The notes: generated by a model not told the origin, from the sequence alone. Shown: positions 32,980-42,323, counted from the first letter of the stretch. The stretch is DNA of 64,000 nt from Micromonospora tulbaghiae (GCF_900091605.1 NZ_FMCQ01000002.1:796116-860115); one strand, 5' to 3'. Numbers and translations: made by a program.

Positions 32980-34767
32980 ATGGCGGGTCGCGGGCGGCTG
33001 GACCGGCGCAGCGTGCTCGTCGCCGCGGGCGGGCTGGCGGTGGCGGGGATCGGCGTGCCGGTCGGGCTGGCCGCCACGAACGACCGGCCGCCGCCCCCGC
33101 CGCGCGGCCGCCGGCCGGTCAGCATGGCCATGCACCTGCACGCCTCGTTCAGCGAGGGCGTGGCCAGCTACGCCGCCCACCTCGACCAGGCCCGCCGCAA
33201 CGGCGTCGACGTGCTCTGGTGGACCGACCACGACTTCCGGGTCGCCGCACACGACCACCGCCGGGTCGTCCACTTCGACGGCCCGGAGGAACGCGAGGGT
33301 GGCCTGGCCTGGACCTGGCAGCCGGCCACCGAGGGGCGCCTGCGCGCCTCGGCCGCCGACTTCGTGCAAGCGCCGGACGCCCTCGACGGCCCGGGCCGCG
33401 CGCTGCGTCTCACCGCCACCGGTTCCGGCACCCACTGGTACGCGGGCAAGGCGTGGAACTGGACGCACACCTCCAACATCTCCGACACGAAACTGCACCT
33501 CGACGTACGCCCCGAAGCGGCGGGCCGGGACGCCACGCTCACCGTTGAGGTCGCGCTGTCGCACCACCCGGCCGGGCCCGGCCGGCCCGCCGGACAGCTC
33601 GTGCTGCGCTACCGCCTCGGCGGCGTGGACGCGGTCCGGCACACAGTGGACGGCCGTCACGGCACCGTCGAGATGCCCGCCCCGGCCGGGGTCTGGCGGC
33701 GGCACACGTTCGACCTGCTCGCCGACGTACGGCGGCTCTGGCCCGGCCTGGTCGCCGGGGACAACTCGCTGCGCGGGCTGCGCCTCGGCGTGACCGTGTC
33801 CGGTGGCGCGCGCGGCGCGTACCTGGTGGACCGGCTCGTCTTCGACCGCGCCCGCCGAGCCGGCCAGGCGGGCGAGGAGTTGCGCGCCGAGGTGCTGCGC
33901 GGCTACGCCGGGGCGTACGAGGGCGTCACCCACCACCGCGCGTACGAGGTGTCGATGGTGCGGCACCTCAACTGGTTCGGCGGCGACGGCACGCTGCCGC
34001 GCTTTCCGTCCCCGCCGCACCGGGACAACGGCGTCGACGCCACCGAGGAGATGGTGCGGTTCCTGCACTCGCACGGTGGGGTGGTGTGCTGGAACCACCC
34101 GCTGGATGTGGAACGCCGCGAATCACTGGCCCGCCTGCTGGTGAGCCGCAACGCGCTCGGCGTCGACCTGATCGAGATCGGACGACGGCCGGTCGAGGAC
34201 CACCTCTGGGCGTACGACGTGGCGGCCCGCAACGCGATCCCGCTCACCGCCGTCGGGGTCACCGACGACCACGACGGCACCGACTGGCGCGCGGGCCGGG
34301 ACCGGAACATCACCTCCGTGTGGGCGGCCTCGACCGGCCGGGCCGACCTGGTCGCGGCGCTGCGCGCCGGGCAGGCGTGGTTCGCCGACCTGGCCGGTTA
34401 CCGGGGCGCGCTGGACCTGGAACTCGGCGGGCGCAGCGCCATGGGCGCGCTCGCCGTGCTCGCCGAGGACACCGTCACGGTGCGGCTGCGCGCCACCGAC
34501 CTGCCCGCCGGGGCCACCCTGGAGACGGTCACCGGCGAGGTCGACCGGGCCGGTGTCGCGGACCCGACACCGGCGGTCCGGGTCGGGCAGGTTCCGTGGC
34601 GGCAGTTGCGGCAGGGCTGGCACGACCTGCCGGTGCGCGTCGGCGCCGGCACGTACGTGCGCACCCAGATCCGCGACCGCGACGGCGAGATAGTAGGCGC
34701 GAGCAACCCCCTCTGGCTGCTCCGCACCCCTCCACCGGCAGGAATCCCCCCACCCCGCCGCCGCTGA
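32980..34767 (+). CDS. Tat-exported CehA/PHP-type metallohydrolase
   Basis: 595-residue predicted secreted hydrolase. The twin-arginine signal is LDRRSVLVAAGGLAVAGIG. A PHP-type metal motif HLHASFSEG then WWTDHDFRV follow at residues 50-80, and later CWNHPLDVER and VTDDHDGTD supply further metal ligands; the layout matches CehA/McbA-type phosphoester hydrolases. A beta-sandwich insert occupies about residues 115-280, and a C-terminal beta domain ends the protein. GGGGGGAG before the ATG decides the start. Substrate unknown. Confidence 0.8.
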   Translation: MAGRGRLDRRSVLVAAGGLAVAGIGVPVGLAATNDRPPPPPRGRRPVSMAMHLHASFSEGVASYAAHLDQARRNGVDVLWWTDHDFRVAAHDHRRVVHFDGPEEREGGLAWTWQPATEGRLRASAADFVQAPDALDGPGRALRLTATGSGTHWYAGKAWNWTHTSNISDTKLHLDVRPEAAGRDATLTVEVALSHHPAGPGRPAGQLVLRYRLGGVDAVRHTVDGRHGTVEMPAPAGVWRRHTFDLLADVRRLWPGLVAGDNSLRGLRLGVTVSGGARGAYLVDRLVFDRARRAGQAGEELRAEVLRGYAGAYEGVTHHRAYEVSMVRHLNWFGGDGTLPRFPSPPHRDNGVDATEEMVRFLHSHGGVVCWNHPLDVERRESLARLLVSRNALGVDLIEIGRRPVEDHLWAYDVAARNAIPLTAVGVTDDHDGTDWRAGRDRNITSVWAASTGRADLVAALRAGQAWFADLAGYRGALDLELGGRSAMGALAVLAEDTVTVRLRATDLPAGATLETVTGEVDRAGVADPTPAVRVGQVPWRQLRQGWHDLPVRVGAGTYVRTQIRDRDGEIVGASNPLWLLRTPPPAGIPPPRRR

Positions 34768-34800
34768 CGCCGCGCCCTCTCCCCGCCCTCCTCCGCCTTC

Positions 34801-34859
34801 TCGATCATGAAGTTGGCGGCAATATCAGTCCCTTTTGTCCCCGTCAACTTCATGATCGA
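34801..34859. repeat. Intergenic palindromic repeat, copy 1
   Basis: TCGATCATGAAGTTG (34801-34815) and its exact complement (34845-34859) flank a 29-bp centre. Reading the opposite strand, the element matches copy 3 (57573-57633) across both arms and the inner GACGGGGACAAA. Lies in the 276-bp gap before the kinase gene; nothing else is seen there. Confidence 0.85.
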
Positions 34860-35043
34860 CGGGACGGAGGAGGTTGCCGGGGTCTGGTACTCGTGGCGGT
34901 GTGTCCGATACCGACCACCTGCCGGGCGCCGACCGGCGTCCGGAAGCAGCCGTTGCGGCGATGGCCGGCGGCTGCGCCACGGTCAGAATGACGAGCGAGG
35001 CGGCGTCCGACACCCGCCCGTGGGACGCCGTGGAGTCTGTCGC

Positions 35044-36675
35044 ATGAGCGGCTGGGAACTGTCCGGATACACGCCGGTCCGCCGGCTCGGCGCGGGCGCG
35101 TCGGGCAGCGTCGTGCTCGCCACCCACGACCCGACCGGCACCCCGGTCGCGATCAAGTACCTGGTCCGCGACCTGGGCGAGGACTCGGCGTTCCGGACCG
35201 CGTTCCGCACCGAGGCCCGGCTGCTCGGCGAGATCGACGACCCGCACGTCAGCCGCCTCTACGAGTACGTGGAGAGCCCGGACGGCGCGGCCATCGTGAT
35301 GGAACTGGTCGACGGCGTCTCGCTGCGCCAGATGCTGCGCGCGCACGGCCCGACCACCCCCGAGGCCGCGCTCTGCGTCCTCAAGGGCTCACTCGCCGGC
35401 CTGGCCGCCGCGCATGCCCACGGCGTCGTGCACCGCGACTACAAACCGGAGAACGTGCTGGTCACTGGCACCGGGCTGAGCAAGCTCGCCGACTTCGGCA
35501 TTGCCATGCCGATCGGCCAGGGCTCCGACACCACGGTGTCCGGCACACCCCGCTACATGGCCCCCGAGCAGTGGACCGGCGCCCCGGCCAGCCCGGCGTG
35601 CGACGTCTACGCCGCCACCGCCACGTTCTTCGAGTGCCTCACCGGCCGGCCACCGTACCAGGGACCGGACCTGCTCTCCCTGCGCGACCAGCATGCCAGC
35701 GCGCCGATCCCCACCGAGGCGGCGCCCCCGCCGGTGCACGAGCTGCTGCGCCACGGCATGGCCAAACGCCCCGACGACCGCCCGCCGTCCGCCGAGGCGT
35801 TCCTGGATCTGCTGGAACGTGTCGCCGGTAGCGGCTACGACAGCGACTGGGAGGAACGAGGGCTGCGTGAGCTGGCCCGGCGTGCGGTGCTGCTCGCCGC
35901 GCTGTGGCCGTTCCCGGACCGGGCCGAGGGCGCCACCGCGGTGGCACAGACCGCGCTGGGCACCACCACCGGCCGGGGCGGACGGTTCCGCGGTGGCCGC
36001 ACCCGTACCGCGCTCGCCGCCGGTGCCCTGGTCGCCGCCGTCCTGGCCGGGGGCGCCGGCTACAGCTACGCCGCCCACGACGGCACGCCCGCCGCGGGCC
36101 CGGCCGGCCCGGCGAGCGCCGGTCCCGCCACCACCGGCGCACCCACACCGGATCCGACCGGCGCCGAGTCGCCGAGCCCGTCGCCGACGCCCGGCCCGTC
36201 CACCGCGTCCGCCGCGCCGCCGCCTCCGGCGCCGTCGGCCACCCCCGATCCGACAGGGACGCCGACCCGCACCGACACGCCCACCCCCAGCGCGTCGCGG
36301 ACCACCAGCCCGCCGCCACCGGACGTGACAGCGCCGGTCGTGGACGGCGTCCGCGCCGACCCGGGCGAGCTGGACCCGAAGGGCTGCCCCTACGGCGCCA
36401 AGAGCAGCACCGTCATCGCCACCGTCACCGACGACCGCAGCGGCCCCGCCGCGCTGACTGTCACGTTCGGCTACACCCTCGACGGCGCCACCGGCACGAT
36501 CCGGATGTCCGCCGCCGGGCGCGGCGTGTTCACCGGCACGCTCGGCCCGCTGTCCACGCCCAGGCGCAGCGCCCGCATCCCCGTCCGGGTCACCGCCGCC
36601 GACGCCGCCGGCAACGCGACCATCTCGGCGTCACCGGTGTACGTGACGCTCTACCACGACTGCACCCCCGGCTAG
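35044..36675 (+). CDS. Membrane Ser/Thr protein kinase
   Basis: 543-residue Hanks-type kinase. P-loop GAGASGSVV (16-24), ATP-binding Lys38 (AIK), catalytic loop VHRDYKPENVL with Asp132, DFG at 150-152 and GTPRYMAPEQW. The HRDYKPEN loop has Tyr where Leu is usual. A basic and helical juxtamembrane stretch leads to one membrane helix (322-344), then about 80 Pro/Thr/Ser-rich residues and a C-terminal extracytoplasmic beta domain with two Cys; no PASTA repeats. ATG 35044 gives the normal kinase start. The two genes downstream, in the same direction, carry repeated Thr motifs and may be its substrates. Confidence 0.92.
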   Translation: MSGWELSGYTPVRRLGAGASGSVVLATHDPTGTPVAIKYLVRDLGEDSAFRTAFRTEARLLGEIDDPHVSRLYEYVESPDGAAIVMELVDGVSLRQMLRAHGPTTPEAALCVLKGSLAGLAAAHAHGVVHRDYKPENVLVTGTGLSKLADFGIAMPIGQGSDTTVSGTPRYMAPEQWTGAPASPACDVYAATATFFECLTGRPPYQGPDLLSLRDQHASAPIPTEAAPPPVHELLRHGMAKRPDDRPPSAEAFLDLLERVAGSGYDSDWEERGLRELARRAVLLAALWPFPDRAEGATAVAQTALGTTTGRGGRFRGGRTRTALAAGALVAAVLAGGAGYSYAAHDGTPAAGPAGPASAGPATTGAPTPDPTGAESPSPSPTPGPSTASAAPPPPAPSATPDPTGTPTRTDTPTPSASRTTSPPPPDVTAPVVDGVRADPGELDPKGCPYGAKSSTVIATVTDDRSGPAALTVTFGYTLDGATGTIRMSAAGRGVFTGTLGPLSTPRRSARIPVRVTAADAAGNATISASPVYVTLYHDCTPG

Positions 36676-36729
36676 GAGTACGACAGTGCCCGCTGCCCCG
36701 CACCGCAGCCCGTCCCGGGGACGGTCGGC

Positions 36730-37845
36730 GTGACCCGCCCCGACGAGCCCACCGAGGCGCTGCCCACCCGCGCCCTGCCGATCTCCCGGGACGCGGACGC
36801 CGCCGACCCCACGGTCCACCTCGCCCGGCCCCGAGCCGACGCCGACGCCGACGCGACGATGCCGCTTGCGGTCGAGCGCGCGGAGCCGACGGTCCCGCTG
36901 GCCGTCGCGCGGGCGGAACCGGCTGCGGAGAGCACCGAGCCGACGACGGCACTGATCATCGACCGCGCGGAGCCGACCGTGAGCCTGCGTCCGGCCCCGG
37001 GCGACGGCGCGGGTGAGGCGACGGTTCACTTTCGCGCGACCCCGGACAGCGCGGCCGGCGAGCCGACTGTGAGTCTGCGTCCGGCTCCGGCGAATCCGAT
37101 GGATGAGGCGACGGTTCACCTGCGCCCGGGAAACACGACCGGGCAGGCCACCGTCTACCCGCGTCCGACGGCGGGGCCGACCCAGCGCCCCGGCGCGGAA
37201 CCGACCGCATCATGGCAGCCCACCGCGTCGTGGCAGCCCACCGGCGTACCGCCTCGGGGCCACGCCACCGGTACGGCGGCGACGGGCGCCGGGGCGTACC
37301 CGGATCGGACCGCTGACGCGCGGGCGGTGAGTGGCGTGCCGGCCCCCGGGGGCGAGCTGCGCTTCGGGCCGGGCGTGCCGGCCACGCCGCCGCCCGCACC
37401 GCCCTGGCCCACCGCACCGCCGATCCGTCCGCGTCCGGTCTGGCGTCGCGTCGTCTCGGTGCTGTCCACGCTGCTCACCGTGGTGCTGCTGCTGGCGGTC
37501 GGCCTCTACCTGTGGCAGCGGCTGCGTCCGCTGGAGGTCGAGGGGGTCGCCGTGGCGGTGCCCCGGCCGGCCGGTGTGGCCTGCGACGTGACAGTCGATG
37601 TGGTGGCCACCGTGCGCACCAACGGGCGCGGCGGGACGATCAGATACCAGTGGTTCCGCTCCGACGCGCCGCCCGGCGCCGTGCTCACCGAGCGGGTCGG
37701 CAGCGGGCAGCACACGGCGGCGCTCACCCTGAAGTGGACGTTCACCGGGGTCGGGACGACCACCGGGATCGCCACCGTCAACATCGTCGAACCGTCGACG
37801 GCGCAGGCCAGCACGCGCGTCGTCTACCGCTGCCCCGGCGGCTGA
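36730..37845 (+). CDS. Repeat-bearing single-pass membrane protein
   Basis: 371-residue protein without recognised family. Residues 5-150 carry about ten copies of [D/E]-x-T-x-x-[L/F/I] such as DPTVHL, EPTVPL, EPTVSL and EATVHL, each a plausible phospho-Thr site with +3 hydrophobic residue. A Pro/Thr-rich stretch, one membrane helix (about 240-260, VVSVLSTLLTVVLLLAVGLYLW) and a C-terminal extracytoplasmic beta domain with two Cys follow, the latter resembling that of the kinase. The GTG at 36730 has GGGGAC upstream. It lies 54 bp after the kinase gene. Confidence 0.8.
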   Translation: MTRPDEPTEALPTRALPISRDADAADPTVHLARPRADADADATMPLAVERAEPTVPLAVARAEPAAESTEPTTALIIDRAEPTVSLRPAPGDGAGEATVHFRATPDSAAGEPTVSLRPAPANPMDEATVHLRPGNTTGQATVYPRPTAGPTQRPGAEPTASWQPTASWQPTGVPPRGHATGTAATGAGAYPDRTADARAVSGVPAPGGELRFGPGVPATPPPAPPWPTAPPIRPRPVWRRVVSVLSTLLTVVLLLAVGLYLWQRLRPLEVEGVAVAVPRPAGVACDVTVDVVATVRTNGRGGTIRYQWFRSDAPPGAVLTERVGSGQHTAALTLKWTFTGVGTTTGIATVNIVEPSTAQASTRVVYRCPGG

Positions 37846-37918
37846 CCGCGTTTCCCCGCGCGCGGGTCCGGGTAGCCCCACCCGAACAGACCTGGACCAC
37901 GTACGTGGAGGCCCTTCG

Positions 37919-38935
37919 ATGAGAGACAACTTCGGGGACGCGGTGGGCGACGCGTTCCGTTCGGTGATGCTGTTCCTGCCCAAGGCTGTCGCGTTCGTCG
38001 CGATCCTGATCGTCGGCTGGCTGATCGCCAAGGCCGTGCTGAAGCTCGTGGACAAGGTCCTGGAGCGGGTCCACTTCGACCGGGCCGTCGAGCGCGGCGG
38101 GATCAAGACCGCGCTGGCCCGCTCGAAGTACGACGCCAGCGACATCGTCGCGAAGCTGGCCTACTACGGCGTGCTGCTGGTCACGCTGCAGCTCGCGTTC
38201 GGCATCTGGGGCCCGAACCCCATCTCCGACCTGATCGCCGGCGTGATCGCCTGGCTGCCCCGGGCGTTCGTCGCCATCGTCATCGTGGTGGTCGCCGCAG
38301 CCATCGCCCGCGCGGTGAAGGACATCATCTCCAGCGCGCTCGGCGGCCTCTCGTACGGCCGGGTGCTGGCCAACCTCGCCTCGGTGTTCATCCTGGGCCT
38401 CGGTGTCATCGCTGCGCTCAACCAGATCGGCGTCGCCACCACCGTCACCACCCCGGTGCTGATCGCGGTGCTCGCCACCGTCGGCGGCATCCTGGTCGTC
38501 GGTGTCGGCGGCGGGCTGGTCCGGCCGATGCAGAGCCGCTGGGAGAACTGGCTGACCCGGGCCGAGGAGGAGTCGCGCACCATCGCCACGCACGCCCGCG
38601 CGTACCAGGCCGGCCGGCGTGACGTCGAGGCCCGCCTGGCCGCCGGCGGCCCGTACGCGGATTCCGAGCTGACCCAGCCGGTGAGCCGCCACGCTGAGGC
38701 GGACCGTACGCAGCCGGTCCCGGCGTACCCGGGCACCCAGCCGGCCGCCGGTGCGGACGCCACCGAGCCGGTGCCGTCGCAGGCGAGCGTGGAGGCCACG
38801 CAGCACATCCCGGCGTACGCGGACTCCGAGCGCACGCAGCCGACCACGCCGCGCCAGCCGACGGCCGAGCAGGCCGCGGACAGCGAGGCCACCATGGTCA
38901 TTCCGCAGGCCGACGTGGACAAGCTCCGCCGCTGA
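37919..38935 (+). CDS. Mechanosensitive-channel-like TM-helix protein
   Basis: 338-residue protein of the conserved TM-helix (MscS-like) family. About five helices occupy residues 18-205 (for example LPKAVAFVAILIVGWLIAKAVLKLVDKVLERV and TPVLIAVLATVGGILVVGVGGGL). The cytoplasmic tail (about 215-338) contains a run of Thr motifs: ELTQPV, DRTQPV, DATEPV, EATQHI, ERTQPT, EATMVI. These resemble the repeats of the preceding protein. GTGGAGG precedes the ATG. A hairpin terminator follows at 38952. It would gate ions or small solutes, possibly under kinase control; that link is inference. Confidence 0.87.
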   Translation: MRDNFGDAVGDAFRSVMLFLPKAVAFVAILIVGWLIAKAVLKLVDKVLERVHFDRAVERGGIKTALARSKYDASDIVAKLAYYGVLLVTLQLAFGIWGPNPISDLIAGVIAWLPRAFVAIVIVVVAAAIARAVKDIISSALGGLSYGRVLANLASVFILGLGVIAALNQIGVATTVTTPVLIAVLATVGGILVVGVGGGLVRPMQSRWENWLTRAEEESRTIATHARAYQAGRRDVEARLAAGGPYADSELTQPVSRHAEADRTQPVPAYPGTQPAAGADATEPVPSQASVEATQHIPAYADSERTQPTTPRQPTAEQAADSEATMVIPQADVDKLRR

Positions 38936-38951
38936 CCCGACAGCGGTGACG

Positions 38952-38985
38952 GATCGGGGCGGGACCGCACGGTCCCGCCCCGATC
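38952..38985 (+). terminator. Hairpin terminator after channel gene
   Basis: GATCGGGGCGGGACC and GGTCCCGCCCCGATC pair perfectly over at least 15 bp with a GCAC loop, 16 bp past the channel stop. Ends the kinase-channel transcript. Confidence 0.8.
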
Positions 38986-39025
38986 GCGTGCCCGCCGGGG
39001 GACCATCCGGGTGCCTCGCGGCGGA

Positions 39026-39031
39026 TAGGAT
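39026..39031 (+). promoter_or_regulatory. -10 element before five-codon ORF
   Basis: TAGGAT ends 6 nt before an ATG (39038) that opens a five-codon reading frame, the same geometry as the leaderless genes of this window. Confidence 0.4.
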
Positions 39032-39037
39032 CCCGGC

Positions 39038-39055
39038 ATGACCTGGCGATGTTGA
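39038..39055 (+). other. Five-codon upstream ORF (MTWRC)
   Basis: ATG-ACC-TGG-CGA-TGT-TGA encodes MTWRC and lies directly after a TAGGAT -10 hexamer, 85 bp before the MFS transporter gene. It may act as a leader that times translation or transcription of the pump; chance occurrence cannot be excluded. Confidence 0.3.
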
Positions 39056-39139
39056 TGCCTTCCTGAACGACGAGGCCGCGGGCCGCCGCGGACGCCGTGC
39101 ATACCGACCGGTGTCCGTCACGTCCCGTGGGAAGGTTCC

Positions 39140-40381
39140 ATGCTCGTCGCTCCTGCCCGCGTGCCCGCGACCCGCCGTCTGGCGGCGACGCTCTACGGGT
39201 ACGCGTTCCTCACCGACCTCGTCCTGCTCTACCCGCTCTACGTGCTGCTGTTCGCCGACACGGGGTTGTCGGTCGGGCAGATCTCCTCGCTGTTCGTGCT
39301 CTGGGCGGTCGCCGGCATCGTGCTGGAGGTGCCCTCCGGCGTGTGGGCCGACGCGGTGTCGCGTCGCCTGCTGCTGTGCCTGGCGCCGCTGCTGGCCGCG
39401 GGCGGGTTCGCGCTCTGGGTGCTGCTGCCGTCGTACGCGGCTTTCGCCGTGGGGTTCCTGCTCTGGGGCGCCGGTGGCGCGCTGCGCTCCGGCGCGCTGG
39501 AGGCGCTCGTCTTCACCGAGCTGGAACGCCTCGACGCGACTGACCGGTACGCCCGGCTGATCGGCCGGGCCCGCACTGCCGAGGTGCTCGGCGCGGTCGG
39601 GTCCGGGGTGCTCGCCGGGCCGGTGTTCGCGCTCGGCGGCTACCTCGCTGTCGGCGCGGCGAGCGTGGCGACGTGCCTGCTGGCGGCGGCCGTCGCGGCC
39701 CGCTTCCCGGAACACCGCCCATCGCCGGTCGCGCCGCTCCCGGGCGCCGCGCCGGAGGGGCCGCGCGCGGGTGCCGCGCCGGGGGAGGGGCCGGACGACG
39801 ACGAGCCCGGCTGGCTGGACAGTCTGCGCCGGGGCCTCGGCGAGGTGCGCGCCGACCGCCGCGTCCGCGCCGCCGTGCTGCTGGTCGCGGCCGTGACCGC
39901 GATCTGGGGTGGGCTGGACGAGTACACCGGGCTGCTGGCCGCCGACACCGGCATGGCCGAGGCGGGCGTACCGCTGCTGCTCCTGCTGGTGTGGGTCGGG
40001 ATGACTGTGGGCGGGCTGCTCGCGCCGCTGGGCGAGCGGCTGTCCCACCGGGGGTACGCCGGTCTGCTGGTGTTCGCGGCGGGAGCGACGGCGGCCGGGG
40101 CGCTGCTGCGGCACCCGGCCGGGTTTCTGCTGCTGGCGGCGGCGTTCGCGGCGTTCCAGCTGGCCACCGTGCTCGCCGATGTGCGGCTCCAGGCCCGGAT
40201 CGCCGGGTCGGCCCGGGCCACCGTCACGTCGATGGCCGGGATGGCCACCGACCTGACCGTCGTCGCCTTCTACGGCGGGTACGGGCTGCTCGCCGGGGCG
40301 GTCGGCAATCCGGCGGCCTTCGCGGTCGCGGTGCTGCCGTACCTGCTGGTGGCGCTCTGGCTGCTCACCGGTCGAGCGTGA
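39140..40381 (+). CDS. MFS transporter
   Basis: 413-residue major-facilitator membrane protein with about twelve helices. The first part (YGYAFLTDLVLLYPLYVLLFADTGLSVGQISSLFVLW) and EVPSGVWADAVSRRLLL give the A-motif-like loop; the second half includes LGERLSHRGYAGLLVFAAG. A long cytoplasmic loop sits between helices 6 and 7. GGGAAGG before the ATG decides the start. It is probably an efflux pump; substrate unknown. A five-codon frame and promoter-like hexamer lie upstream. Confidence 0.87.
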   Translation: MLVAPARVPATRRLAATLYGYAFLTDLVLLYPLYVLLFADTGLSVGQISSLFVLWAVAGIVLEVPSGVWADAVSRRLLLCLAPLLAAGGFALWVLLPSYAAFAVGFLLWGAGGALRSGALEALVFTELERLDATDRYARLIGRARTAEVLGAVGSGVLAGPVFALGGYLAVGAASVATCLLAAAVAARFPEHRPSPVAPLPGAAPEGPRAGAAPGEGPDDDEPGWLDSLRRGLGEVRADRRVRAAVLLVAAVTAIWGGLDEYTGLLAADTGMAEAGVPLLLLLVWVGMTVGGLLAPLGERLSHRGYAGLLVFAAGATAAGALLRHPAGFLLLAAAFAAFQLATVLADVRLQARIAGSARATVTSMAGMATDLTVVAFYGGYGLLAGAVGNPAAFAVAVLPYLLVALWLLTGRA

Positions 40382-40460
40382 ATCAGCAGAAAAGGGACCA
40401 ATGGTCGCGTTCGCCGCCTAGCGTGGGTCCGGAAATCGGCTACCCCGGGAGACGATCGCG

Positions 40461-42323
40461 GTGACGTTGGAAGCAGAGCGCACGCTGCGCGACGAGGAGC
40501 TGTCCGGGCTGGCGGAGCTGGCCGCCCAACTGCGTGTGGACGCGATCCGGTGCAGCACGGCGGCCGGCTCCGGGCACCCCACGTCCAGCCTCTCCGCCGC
40601 CGACCTGCTCGCCGTGCTCGTCGCCCGGCACCTGCGCTACGACTGGTCCTACCCGGGCAACCCGGGCAACGACCACCTGATCTTCTCCAAGGGGCACGCC
40701 TCCCCGCTGCTGTACGCGGTGTTCCGGTCCACCGGCGCGATCAGCGAGCAGGAGCTGCTGGAGACGTACCGGCGGTCCGGGTCGCGGCTGCAGGGCCACC
40801 CGACGCCGGTCCTTCCCTGGGTGGACGTGGCCACCGGCTCGCTCGGGCAGGGGCTGCCGGTCGGCGTCGGCGTGGCGCTGGCCGCCCAGTACCTCGACCG
40901 GTCGCCCGCGCACGTCTGGGTGCTCTGCGGCGACAGCGAGACCGCCGAGGGATCGGTGTGGGAGGCGCTGGACAAGGCCGGCCACTACGGGCTGCGCAAC
41001 CTCACCACGATCGTCGACGTCAACCGGTTCGGCCAGCGCGGCCCCACCGAGCTGGAGTGGGACCTGGACACCTACCGGCGGCGCGTCGAGGCGTTCGGCT
41101 GCCACGCGATCCTCGTCGACGGCCACGATCTGGGCGCGATCGACGAGGCGTACGGGCAGGCGCGGGAGGCGACCGGGCCCACTGTGGTGCTGGCCCGCAC
41201 GGTCAAGGGCAAGGGCGTGCCCGAGGTGGAGAACGACCCGGCCTGGCACGGCAAGCCGTTCGACCCGGAGCTGGCCGAACGCGCCGTGCGGGCGCTCGGC
41301 GGCCCCCGGCGCATCCGGGTCGCCGGACCGAAACCACCACCCGCGCCCCGGGCCCCCGCGCCGCAGATCCGGCAACCGGAACTGCCGACGTACTCCCGCG
41401 GCGCGAAGGTCGCCACCCGGGACGCGTACGGCGACGCGCTGCACGCCCTCGGCGCGGCCCGGCCCGACGTGGTCGCGCTCGACGGCGAAGTCAGCGACTC
41501 CACCCGCGCGGAGCGCTTCGCCGCCGCGTACCCGGATCGGTTCTTCCAGATGTTCATCGCCGAGCAGCAGCTCGCCGCCGCGGCGGTGGGCATGGCGGTA
41601 CGCGGTTACCGGCCCTTCGCGGCGACGTTCGCCGCGTTCTGGTCCCGTGCGTACGACTTCATCCGGATGGCGGGCGTGTCGCGCGCCGACATCGCGCTCG
41701 TCGGCTCGCACGCCGGGGTGGAGATCGGCCCGGACGGTCCGTCCCAGATGGGGCTGGAGGACATCGCCGCGCTGCGCGCGGTGCCCGGCTCCACGGTGCT
41801 CTGCCCGGCCGACGCGGTCTCCTGCGCGGCCCTCGTCGCCCAGATGCCCGACCACCCGGGGGTGAGCTACCTGCGCACCACGCGCGGCAAGTACCCGGTG
41901 CTCTACGACGACGCCGAGCCGTTCCCGATCGGCGGCAGCCGGATGGTGCGCGACGGCGGGGACGTGGCGCTGCTGGGCACCGGCGTGACGGTGCACCTGT
42001 GCCTCGCCGCCGCCGAGGAGCTGACCCGCGAGGGCATCGACGCCCGCGTGATCGACCTGTACTCGATCAAGCCGGTGGACCGGCAGCGCCTGGCCGAGGC
42101 CGTCGTGGAGACCGGCGGGCGGCTGGTCGTGGTAGAGGACCACTACCCGGAGGGCGGGCTGGGCTCGGCCGTGCTGGAGGCGCTCGCCGACCTGGGTGAA
42201 CCGGCCCGGGTCAACCACCTGGCGGTACGCGGGCTGCCCGGCTCCGGCACCCCCGCCCAGCAGCTCGACCGGGCCGGCATCGGTGTGGGCGCGATCGTCT
42301 CGGCGGCGCGGGCCCTGGCCTGA
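40461..42323 (+). CDS. Transketolase
   Basis: 620-residue thiamine-diphosphate enzyme of the pentose phosphate pathway. N-terminal domain: RCSTAAGSGHPTSSLSAADLLAVL, GHASPLLYAVF, LCGDSETAEGSVWEALDKAG and TIVDVNRFGQRGPTE bind the cofactor and metal; the pyrimidine domain has MFIAEQQLAAAAVGMAVRGY and VGSHAGVEIGPDGPSQMGLEDIAAL; the C-terminal domain is YSIKPVDRQRLAEAVVETGG. The length is below bacterial TktA (about 660) and nearer the shorter, animal-like form. GGGAG precedes the GTG. It is isolated from other pentose-phosphate genes, so it may be a second transketolase. Confidence 0.9.
   Translation: MTLEAERTLRDEELSGLAELAAQLRVDAIRCSTAAGSGHPTSSLSAADLLAVLVARHLRYDWSYPGNPGNDHLIFSKGHASPLLYAVFRSTGAISEQELLETYRRSGSRLQGHPTPVLPWVDVATGSLGQGLPVGVGVALAAQYLDRSPAHVWVLCGDSETAEGSVWEALDKAGHYGLRNLTTIVDVNRFGQRGPTELEWDLDTYRRRVEAFGCHAILVDGHDLGAIDEAYGQAREATGPTVVLARTVKGKGVPEVENDPAWHGKPFDPELAERAVRALGGPRRIRVAGPKPPPAPRAPAPQIRQPELPTYSRGAKVATRDAYGDALHALGAARPDVVALDGEVSDSTRAERFAAAYPDRFFQMFIAEQQLAAAAVGMAVRGYRPFAATFAAFWSRAYDFIRMAGVSRADIALVGSHAGVEIGPDGPSQMGLEDIAALRAVPGSTVLCPADAVSCAALVAQMPDHPGVSYLRTTRGKYPVLYDDAEPFPIGGSRMVRDGGDVALLGTGVTVHLCLAAAEELTREGIDARVIDLYSIKPVDRQRLAEAVVETGGRLVVVEDHYPEGGLGSAVLEALADLGEPARVNHLAVRGLPGSGTPAQQLDRAGIGVGAIVSAARALA

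Noticed and set aside
34807..35043. N-terminal extension of the Ser/Thr kinase
   Set aside because: It would translate the palindromic repeat and a Cys/Arg-rich stretch; kinase homology starts only at the ATG at 35044.
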